Shown one piece after another: positions 1 through 6,368 of a stretch of DNA of 6,368 nt (position 1 is the first letter of the stretch; every line of letters starts with the position of its first letter). The position numbers were made by a program, and so were the translations under genes. Source of the stretch: Bacteroidota bacterium (GTDB lineage: Bacteria > Bacteroidota > Bacteroidia > Bacteroidales > UBA1556); contig QMPB01000281.1 of assembly GCA_003648395.1 (NCBI GenBank), positions 1 through 6,368 of the forward strand, given 5' to 3'. The notes under the pieces are model-generated. The model was not told where the DNA came from and did no database searches. It saw only the letters and a list, made by a program, of their open reading frames with translations.

Positions 1-11
1 ATTAACTGAAT

Positions 12-3000
12 ATGCAATCTGCTCTCCTAATAAATCGCCTAAAGTTTTTATTATTAACGGTATTACTAATAAGTTTCTCGGAATTAAAATCGCAACAAAT
101 AGTAACCATTGGAACAGGTACTACATTAGAGGATATCCCCGCTCAAGGTAATGATAATTATGGGTGGAATGCCATAGTTTACCCTTCGTGGAATATGTTA
201 GGGCAAACTGGAAATATTACAAAAATTGCATTTGATGTTGCTGTTGTACAGGATAATGCGTCAGTAGCTATGACAAGCCAAAAAATATACATTAAGGAGG
301 TTTTATATTCTCACTTTTCGAGCACAGCTTATATAAACCCAACAACAAGTGGTGCTACTTTAGTATATGATGGTAACATACAGTGGAATAGTTTAGGTTG
401 GAATACAATTACCCTTGATCAGGATTATACTTATAACGGCGGACATTTATTAGTATTATACGAAAATCGTGGAGGTGGTAATACTGCTGACTTTTATGAT
501 TTGAGATTTAATACGACAAATCTACCTGCTCCAAATAGATGTAAAAAGAAGGTTGATTGGGCTTGGTTCCCATCTTCAGCGGGGTATTATAATAGTCAAA
601 TACCTAATATGCAGCTAACAATAATACCAATTGTGCCAAATAATATTGCCGCTGATGAATGGATTCTCCCTCAAGGAGATATTGTTGCAACCTCAAGTAG
701 TAATATTAAAGTAAGAGTTAAGAATAAGGGCTCAGTAAGTCAAGATACTATTGCTATTAAGTATTCTATGGATAATGGCAATTCTTATATTTGGGATACA
801 ATATACAATTCTATATCACCTTCCGATACCTTTACTCATACTTTCAGCACAACAGCGAATTTATCGAAAATGGGACGTTACGATTGCTCATTTATAGTTC
901 AAAATCAAGGTGATACCATTAGTTTAGATGACAGCCTTTTTTATGATGAATTATGGGTGGGGAGTCCATTGAATGGTATTTATACTATCGGTTCAAATGT
1001 ACAAAATGACTTTAGTGAACTTAGTGATGCAATTAATACGCTTAAGCATTTTGGAATGAGCTCTTCTGTTGTATTTGAATTAGATTCGGGTATTTATACT
1101 GGAGATATTGAAATCAATACTAATATTACTGGACTAAGCTCTTCAGATACTTTAATTATTAAAGGTCAAGGGATTAATTCTATTATTTCGGCTTCTAACG
1201 GGGGTGATAATTGGATACTGTCTATCGATAATAATTCAAATATTACCATTGATAGCATTTCCTTTTATTCTAGTTCTAATGAATATTCAGGTTTGCTTAT
1301 TATAAATTCTGATAATATTACCATAAAGAATTGTTTTGTGGAATTGCCAATTAATTCTACACTTCCCACTAACAGTGTAAGGGTTAGTAATTGTAATGAT
1401 TTTGATTTTAGCAATAATGAAGTAAAAGGAGGTCAAAATGGGGTAAATATTACTGGAGATACTTATTCTAATACATTAAATTTAACCGTGATTAATAATA
1501 TAATTACTGATTTTAGAGATAATGGAATTGTTTCTGCTGATCAGACAAATGCTGCAATTGATAAAAACCATGTACATAGTAAAATAGGTATAAGTGCCTC
1601 AAATGGTATTATATTAAGCAATAGTATAGGAGTAATATCTGTTAGCAATAATGTAATAATTAATAATGCAGGCGGAGGTATGTCTTTGAAACTAAATGAG
1701 TGCATAGGAGATAGTTTGAATCCTATTCGTATTAATAATAATATGATATCATGTCCAAATCCTGGCAATAACTCATTTTTGTATGGTATATATATATCAA
1801 GTGGTTCTTATTTATATATTTATAATAATTCTGTACATATAGCTAGTGGTTCAGGCATATATAGCAGATGTTTTTACAGTAGTAATAGTTCTTCAGGAGA
1901 CGGTGTTTATAATAAGCTAAAGAATAATATTCTTTCTAATTTCGGTGATGGTTATGCAATTAGAATTTTTGATAATTCGTATCCAAATTACTTCGACGAG
2001 ATTGATTATAATAATGTTTATACCAAAGGAGCGAAGTACATTAAATATGGATATAATGAGTTTTTTAATTTTGCTAGCTGGAAGGCAAATACCTTAGGTT
2101 TTGCTACCAATTCAATTTCTAAAGACCCAGTGTTTTATTCGGATACAGATTTACATTCGCGAAGTATATTGATGAACGATTCTGGCCTTTTTATGCTAGA
2201 TGTTATTTATGATATTGATGGCGATATGCGCAATAGTTTGCATCCAGATATTGGCGCAGATGAATATACTCCTCTAGATCATGATGTTGTAATGCTAGAG
2301 TGGAGTAGCCCATTAAATGGGAATCCTTTATCACCAACTGTTCCTGTTGAGGTGCTGATTAGTAATTATGGAGTACAATCACAGAGCAATATACCAGTGA
2401 AGTATTCTATTGATGGAGGAATAAATTATATTGTAGACACTATTGCTGGGCCATTAAATTCATACGATTCTGTATTGTTTACTTTCGCTACTACCGCAAA
2501 TATGAATAGCTTTGGGATACATTATTGTAAAGCTATAATTGATTTGCCAACAGATCAATATAGAAATAATGATACAATTTCGTATAAGATGTTTGCGTGT
2601 GACCCAATGAATGGAGCTTATACATTGGGAAGTAATATAAATAGCGATTTTGCTAGCTTCGATGATCTAAATTATGCTATTAACAGTTGTGGTGTTTCTG
2701 GGCCAGTGGTGATTTATGTTGACTCGGGAACTTATAACGAATCTATAGTGTTTAATAGTATAGATGGAGCTTCGCAAACAAATACAATTACAATTAGAGG
2801 TAGAGGCAATGGAAAAACAATACTTACAAATTCTAATGCAAACACAAATAATAGGTCTGTTATTAAATTTGATGGCGCTAAGTATTTTGTATTAGATAGT
2901 TTATCAATTATACGAGATTCAAATGTTGATTATTTCTGGGGAGTTCATTTTATTCATCAAGCAAATAATAATAAGATTTCAAATTGCATTATTGAATGTG

Positions 3001-4679
3001 GCAATGGTAGTTCAGATAATATTATTGGAATTATTGCTGCAGGATCTTCTAGCTCTGCTATTGCTGAAGGACGAAATACCAGCAATACTATTATTGAGAA
3101 TAATAGAATAATTGGTGGTAAGTATGGTATTAATTTATTTAGTGAATTATCATTTAAAGATCAAGGTAATATTATTAGAGATAATGATATTGAAGATCAG
3201 TATTATTGTTCAATTAGCACTGTTTATCAAGAGAATTTGAATATTGATGGAAATAGAATTCTTGGAGGTCCGCAGTCTTCAAAATATGCTGTTGGCATAC
3301 GAAGTGCAAGGTCTCGTAATAAATGTATTATTGAAAAAAATAGTGTTTATTTGGAAGGGCAATATGGAATTTGTATAGATGAATATTCACGGAGCAATAC
3401 CTCACCTTATTATATGGTTGTGAAAAATAATTTTGTAAATCTTTTTAATCATACACCAAACCTTCCTCCTAATCCTAATTTTGATGATAGAATTTATGGT
3501 ATTTATAATTATGGTTCTACTTATTGTAGATATTATAATAATACAGTAAGAGTAGGAGGTTCTCCTACTAATACTGGTGCTGCAATGTATTTTTATGATA
3601 TAGCTAGGGCTAATATTAAGAATAATATCTTTATTAATGAGATAGGAGGATCGGCTTTAGATTTGTATAATAATTCAATGATTACGTATTTTAATAATGA
3701 TAACAATAATTTAATAGCAAGTTCTGGATTTTATGCTTCTGCTGATGGCTATAATTATACTAATTTGACAAATTGGAAAACATATTCTTCTGCTCCAAAT
3801 ACAGTTTCTATCGACCCTGAGTTTATTGGAAATAATAACTTCCATGCTAATAGTCTTGCCATGTCTAATTTGGGCCTTAGTGTAAGTGAGGTAACAGATG
3901 ATATTGATGGAGAGTCAAGATCTTCAAGTCCAGATATGGGAGCTGATGAGTATTCTCCTCAATCGGTTTCGCTAGGCAGTACGTATAGAATTTGTGATGG
4001 CGATTCAGTAGTTGTTACTTCTAATATAGGTAGTAGTTATACGTATTTATGGACCTTCAATGGAGATACTTTATTGAGCACAGGCCCTTCTGTAGTTATT
4101 GATACTACAGGTATTATTACAGTTGAAATTGTGGGAGTTAACTCCGAGTATGATACTGCAAATGTGGAATTGATTCCATATCCAATAGTTAATTTGGGTA
4201 GTGATACTACTGTAAAAATGCTGACAGGAATAATAGTTCTTAATGCAGGGAACTCAACCGCTTCATTTTTATGGAGCACTGGCGATACTACGCAATCAAA
4301 GGCTTTTTATGCTTCAAACCTGCAATTAGGAGCTAATGATATTAGTGTGCAAGTTACCAAGTACACCTGCTCTACTACCGATTCCATTGTACTTACACTT
4401 ATTGATGATACTTCAATAGATGATAATAATGATAATACCGTTGTTGTTGTTTCGCCAAATCCTAATAAAGGAGTATTTAATTTAGTTCTTAAGAATATAT
4501 CTGGTGATATAGAAATTGATATTACTGATATATCAGGAAAAATTGTATTTAATAAGAAATATCGGTCAAATGGTGCATTTAATGAAACTATTGATTTGCC
4601 ATATTTAAGCAAAGGAATGTATATTCTAAAGATTGAAAATGAAGGAAGAGTTAAAACTCAAAAATTTGTAGTCAACTAA
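12..4679 (+). CDS. Secreted right-handed beta-helix repeat protein with T9SS type A sorting domain
   Basis: This is a 1555-residue exported, probably cell-surface or released protein; no enzymatic activity can be assigned. The ATG at 12 is chosen because an in-frame TAA lies at 3-5 and a signal peptide follows at once: basic R9 and K11, hydrophobic core FLLLTVLLISF, likely cleavage near residue 27. Residues about 30-207 form an N-terminal beta-rich domain of a kind common in Bacteroidota surface proteins. Then come a CARDB-like beta-sandwich (208-310), an Asn-rich parallel beta-helix (330-735), and a second sandwich (756-862) and helix (876-1296). Each helix ends in a DIDG...R / PD(I/M)GADEY motif. 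Residues 1318-1464 look like two Ig-like modules, 1465-1476 are an Asp/Asn-rich linker, and 1478-1555 are the T9SS sorting domain (SPNPNKGVF, DISGK, LSKGMYILKI, final KFVVN). By family knowledge it crosses the inner membrane by Sec and the outer membrane by T9SS, with the C-terminal domain then removed. Likely roles are adhesion or glycan binding (inference). The promoter lies outside the window. Confidence 0.93.
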   Translation: MQSALLINRLKFLLLTVLLISFSELKSQQIVTIGTGTTLEDIPAQGNDNYGWNAIVYPSWNMLGQTGNITKIAFDVAVVQDNASVAMTSQKIYIKEVLYSHFSSTAYINPTTSGATLVYDGNIQWNSLGWNTITLDQDYTYNGGHLLVLYENRGGGNTADFYDLRFNTTNLPAPNRCKKKVDWAWFPSSAGYYNSQIPNMQLTIIPIVPNNIAADEWILPQGDIVATSSSNIKVRVKNKGSVSQDTIAIKYSMDNGNSYIWDTIYNSISPSDTFTHTFSTTANLSKMGRYDCSFIVQNQGDTISLDDSLFYDELWVGSPLNGIYTIGSNVQNDFSELSDAINTLKHFGMSSSVVFELDSGIYTGDIEINTNITGLSSSDTLIIKGQGINSIISASNGGDNWILSIDNNSNITIDSISFYSSSNEYSGLLIINSDNITIKNCFVELPINSTLPTNSVRVSNCNDFDFSNNEVKGGQNGVNITGDTYSNTLNLTVINNIITDFRDNGIVSADQTNAAIDKNHVHSKIGISASNGIILSNSIGVISVSNNVIINNAGGGMSLKLNECIGDSLNPIRINNNMISCPNPGNNSFLYGIYISSGSYLYIYNNSVHIASGSGIYSRCFYSSNSSSGDGVYNKLKNNILSNFGDGYAIRIFDNSYPNYFDEIDYNNVYTKGAKYIKYGYNEFFNFASWKANTLGFATNSISKDPVFYSDTDLHSRSILMNDSGLFMLDVIYDIDGDMRNSLHPDIGADEYTPLDHDVVMLEWSSPLNGNPLSPTVPVEVLISNYGVQSQSNIPVKYSIDGGINYIVDTIAGPLNSYDSVLFTFATTANMNSFGIHYCKAIIDLPTDQYRNNDTISYKMFACDPMNGAYTLGSNINSDFASFDDLNYAINSCGVSGPVVIYVDSGTYNESIVFNSIDGASQTNTITIRGRGNGKTILTNSNANTNNRSVIKFDGAKYFVLDSLSIIRDSNVDYFWGVHFIHQANNNKISNCIIECGNGSSDNIIGIIAAGSSSSAIAEGRNTSNTIIENNRIIGGKYGINLFSELSFKDQGNIIRDNDIEDQYYCSISTVYQENLNIDGNRILGGPQSSKYAVGIRSARSRNKCIIEKNSVYLEGQYGICIDEYSRSNTSPYYMVVKNNFVNLFNHTPNLPPNPNFDDRIYGIYNYGSTYCRYYNNTVRVGGSPTNTGAAMYFYDIARANIKNNIFINEIGGSALDLYNNSMITYFNNDNNNLIASSGFYASADGYNYTNLTNWKTYSSAPNTVSIDPEFIGNNNFHANSLAMSNLGLSVSEVTDDIDGESRSSSPDMGADEYSPQSVSLGSTYRICDGDSVVVTSNIGSSYTYLWTFNGDTLLSTGPSVVIDTTGIITVEIVGVNSEYDTANVELIPYPIVNLGSDTTVKMLTGIIVLNAGNSTASFLWSTGDTTQSKAFYASNLQLGANDISVQVTKYTCSTTDSIVLTLIDDTSIDDNNDNTVVVVSPNPNKGVFNLVLKNISGDIEIDITDISGKIVFNKKYRSNGAFNETIDLPYLSKGMYILKIENEGRVKTQKFVVN
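633..2276 (+). repeat. Tandem unit 1 within the secreted protein (sandwich + beta-helix)
   Basis: Residues about 208-755 are the first of two homologous units. Landmarks are IKYSMDNGNSYIWDTI (249-264), FSTTAN, NGIYTIGSN (321-329) leading into the beta-helix, and the closing DIDGDMR and PDIGADEY (745-752). The same landmarks occur in the same order about 547-563 residues later. The resemblance is clear in protein but weak in DNA, so the duplication is old, or the units were assembled from related modules. Confidence 0.8.
2277..3959 (+). repeat. Tandem unit 2 within the secreted protein (sandwich + beta-helix)
   Basis: Residues about 756-1316 are the second unit. Its landmarks match unit 1: VKYSIDGGINYIVDTI (796-811), FATTAN, NGAYTLGSN (867-875), DIDGESR (1297-1303) and PDMGADEY (1307-1314). 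The helix part is slightly longer than in unit 1. Both helix regions are full of short Asn-containing turns such as NN and NNxI, typical of stacked Asn ladders in parallel beta-helices. I see no recognisable pectate-lyase or other catalytic signature. Confidence 0.8.
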
Positions 4680-4706
4680 TCTAAAACTGCAAATGAGTAA
4701 ACAAAT

Positions 4707-4750
4707 AAAGACCCCTGCTATATAGTAATATTGCAGGGGTCTTTTCTTTT
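4707..4750. terminator. Bidirectional intrinsic terminator between convergent genes
   Basis: A perfect 12-bp stem (4707-4718 pairs with 4733-4744, core GACCCCTGC / GCAGGGGTC) closes a 14-base AT-rich loop that can pair partly within itself. On the plus strand it sits 27 bases after the stop of the secreted-protein gene and runs into TCTTTTCTTTT. On the minus strand it lies 27 bases after the stop of the small gene and is followed by a T-rich CTTTATTTGTTT. It therefore probably ends transcription from both sides. Confidence 0.9.
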
Positions 4751-4771
4751 CTAATATATAAAAGGAAATTA

Positions 4772-4942
4772 TTAACTATGCCCTTTTACAACCATTATCA
4801 TTATTTTCAGATTTAGTTTAAAAAACATATAAATCTGCTTTATTAAACATCTGCGCCAGAATAAAGTCATTTTACTTGGGCGCGTGGCATATGCATATTC
4901 AGCATATGGTTTATTCTGTAATCTCTCTTGTATATTTGCCAT
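4772..4942 (-). CDS. Small basic, hydrophobic protein of unknown function, downstream of the SQR-like gene
   Basis: This 56-residue reading frame runs from ATG at 4942-4940 to TAA at 4774-4772; I do not recognise a named family. The N-terminal part is polar and Tyr/Ala-rich (KPYAEYAYATRPSK, residues 11-24). The C-terminal half is basic and hydrophobic: a TLFWRRC segment at 26-32, then alternating Lys and Ile/Met/Val/Phe to a final VVKGHS. It may lie on or partly in the membrane, although the scattered lysines argue against a classical transmembrane helix. The start is chosen because it is the first ATG after the flavoprotein stop, 33 bases away, with an A-rich leader and no Shine-Dalgarno sequence, as is usual in Bacteroidota. 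A terminator follows the stop closely. The position suggests co-transcription with the SQR-like gene and perhaps a role with it (inference). Dense, non-repetitive coding across nearly the whole spacer and the odd Trp/Arg/Pro/Tyr-rich motif favour a real gene over chance. Confidence 0.72.
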   Translation of the reverse strand: MANIQERLQNKPYAEYAYATRPSKMTLFWRRCLIKQIYMFFKLNLKIMIMVVKGHS

Positions 4943-4975
4943 TATTTCTTGTTTTTTAGTTTTTATAAAAGTGTT

Positions 4976-6368
4976 TTACTCAGGAATTATTGACCAGCCA
5001 AACTTAGCTTTAGCTTTATATATAAACATATAATGCATAAATAGTTTCATCCAGTGACCTGCTAAGCCAATTACTCCCACGGTAGCATTTATATCGCGAC
5101 CATACTTAGGATATTTTTCCCAATCAGGTACAATAGGCGAAACAGTCATTGTTGCCGCCTGCCCCTTTGTGAAACCATAACCAGCACTAACAATACAAGC
5201 AGCTGCTTGCTTAGTCATCGATGCTTTATGAGGGTGATCTTTCTTTCCAGTTTTAATTCTATAAGAAATATTTTGTGCAACAACTTTTCCAATTACACCC
5301 GATGGCATTCCAGTACGTGGAGGCGTTGGTGTTATTGGTGTTCCGTTTGCACTTTTCATTGGTTTTGACATAGTATGCGGAGGTGCAAAAGCAATGCCCG
5401 AAGCATACATAAAGTCATATTCTGGACTCTGATATATCTCTGGCCAATCACTAGCCTTCCACTCTTCGTATGGCTTTGGCGTATAGTCTGCATCTACTCT
5501 CATCATTCCGTTTGGAACAAATATTTTATCAGTTATATCATTATTAGCCTTATCAAATGCTTTCATTTTTGAACCTGTAAAGCCAGGAATAAGCATTGCA
5601 AAATCAAACTCTTGCTCATGATATGTGCCATCTAATAATTCATAAAAGGCTTTTCCTTCTTCAACCTTCTGTACTCCAGCACGTTTTATCCAGCGTATTC
5701 CATACTCTGCAAGTACCGACTCTGTAAATACTTTTGTTGGTGTGATATAGCCTCCTCTTTTAATATAAGCGCCGCCCATACCAAAATCTCCAAGCTCGTA
5801 TTCGTTGGTTATCCATATTATATCTGCCAAATGAGACAGATTTCTTTTATCTACTTCAAAAGCAATATTTAACGCATACTCAAAGGCTGCTCCTTGGCAA
5901 GTTGCCATTGGGTGCCCTGTACCAATTAGGAAAGTTTGGTGTTCTCCATTTTCCATTTTAGTAAGCGATACTTCTAAGTTTTTCCACGAGTGAGCAGCAT
6001 GATCGTATGTACATACTGAGTTTGTAAATAAATCTGGGCCTAAGCCTGGTGTGCCTGCAAAATTCAATGCAGGACCGGTTCCATTTACTAAATAGTCAAA
6101 TTCTACAACTTCTTCTTCACCTTGCTTAGCTTCTTCTACATAGCTTATTTTTACAAATGGCTTGTCAGTTTCTGCACCGCCTTCTGGATGAATGGATTTA
6201 GCCAAGGCTTGTTTGTAGATAATTCCTTGCTTTTTATATACTGGTGCAAGTTTAAATTTTACCTCATTGGGCTCCATTAATCCTACTCCAACCCATATAT
6301 TGGAAGGTACCCATTGATAATTACTGTTAGGGCTTACAACGATAACATCGTGCTTTTTCCCTAAAATC
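4976..6368 (-). CDS. sqr: Sulfide:quinone oxidoreductase-like FAD flavoprotein (N-terminus beyond window edge)
   Basis: The frame is open to the right edge, so the gene is 5'-partial. The ATG at 6277-6275 is internal, because 30 further in-frame codons upstream carry family-like sequence (KHDVIVVSPNSNYQWVPS). Visible length is 463 residues; the missing part should hold the GxGxxG FAD motif. Counting from the internal Met, recognisable parts are NGTGPALNF (65-73), SVCTYDH with Cys89, a GTGHPMATCQGAAFEYA block with Cys127, the TPTPPRTGMPSG loop (316-327) and AAACIVSAG with Cys361. These match in order the three redox/FAD cysteines of sulfide:quinone oxidoreductases. The tail (WMKLFMHYMFIYKAKAKFGW, 409-428, then SIIPE) resembles the amphipathic membrane-binding end of the family. 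Such enzymes oxidise sulfide to polysulfide or sulfane sulfur and reduce membrane quinone. The Cys127-Cys361 spacing is longer than in the classical type I enzyme, so the subtype is left open. A related NAD(P)/FAD oxidoreductase such as flavocytochrome c sulfide dehydrogenase or NDH-2 is less likely. Confidence 0.85.
   Translation of the reverse strand, partial: ILGKKHDVIVVSPNSNYQWVPSNIWVGVGLMEPNEVKFKLAPVYKKQGIIYKQALAKSIHPEGGAETDKPFVKISYVEEAKQGEEEVVEFDYLVNGTGPALNFAGTPGLGPDLFTNSVCTYDHAAHSWKNLEVSLTKMENGEHQTFLIGTGHPMATCQGAAFEYALNIAFEVDKRNLSHLADIIWITNEYELGDFGMGGAYIKRGGYITPTKVFTESVLAEYGIRWIKRAGVQKVEEGKAFYELLDGTYHEQEFDFAMLIPGFTGSKMKAFDKANNDITDKIFVPNGMMRVDADYTPKPYEEWKASDWPEIYQSPEYDFMYASGIAFAPPHTMSKPMKSANGTPITPTPPRTGMPSGVIGKVVAQNISYRIKTGKKDHPHKASMTKQAAACIVSAGYGFTKGQAATMTVSPIVPDWEKYPKYGRDINATVGVIGLAGHWMKLFMHYMFIYKAKAKFGWSIIPE

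Noticed and set aside
1541..1768. 75-codon minus-strand frame
   Set aside because: It lies wholly inside the secreted-protein gene, and its Leu/Ile-rich product is the antisense of the Asn-rich beta-helix codons.
2923..3111. 62-codon plus-strand frame
   Set aside because: It is an out-of-frame shadow inside the second beta-helix; the low-complexity Ile/Leu product comes from AT-rich repeats.
4037..4612. Two minus-strand frames of 80 and 101 codons
   Set aside because: Both are antisense to the clearly recognisable Ig-like and T9SS sorting domains and show no domain of their own.
4680..4975. CRISPR array, tRNA, riboswitch or mobile-element end in the spacer
   Set aside because: There are no regularly spaced direct repeats, no cloverleaf and no transposase remnants; the space is accounted for by the terminator and the small gene.
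5375..5572. 65-codon plus-strand frame
   Set aside because: It is antisense to a conserved part of the SQR-like gene and does not resemble a protein family.
6275..6277. ATG at 6277 as the start of the SQR-like gene
   Set aside because: The frame continues upstream to the window edge with family-typical residues (VIVVSPN, PSNIWVG), so the true start lies outside the window.

Overview
The window looks like chromosome from a low-G+C member of the Bacteroidota. The strongest sign is the very long secreted protein at the left. It ends in a type IX secretion (T9SS type A) C-terminal sorting domain, a signal essentially confined to this phylum. Ribosome binding sites are A-rich and lack a clear Shine-Dalgarno sequence, which also fits. 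I do not assign a genus.

Layout: (1) Positions 12-4679, plus strand, hold a 1555-residue exported protein. It has a signal peptide, an N-terminal beta-rich domain, two tandem copies of a beta-sandwich plus parallel beta-helix unit, two Ig-like modules and the sorting domain. (2) Positions 4707-4750 hold a strong perfect-stem hairpin with T-rich flanks on both sides, between two converging transcription units. (3) Positions 4772-4942, minus strand, hold a 56-residue small gene that is easily missed. It lies directly downstream of, and in frame with, the next gene. (4) Positions 4976-6368, minus strand, hold most of a sulfide:quinone oxidoreductase-like flavoprotein. Its N-terminus, with the first FAD-binding motif, lies beyond the right edge.

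The flavoprotein and the small gene are probably co-transcribed leftwards (33-base gap, no terminator between them) and end at the shared hairpin. The proposed role is membrane-associated oxidation of sulfide to sulfane sulfur with electrons passed to quinone. The small basic, hydrophobic protein is an unexplained possible partner. The large surface protein points the other way and has no visible functional link to the pair.

The item most worth a second look is the small protein gene. Part of the apparent 296-base spacer is a well-formed coding sequence with a distinctive motif. The large protein's tandem architecture is of secondary interest.
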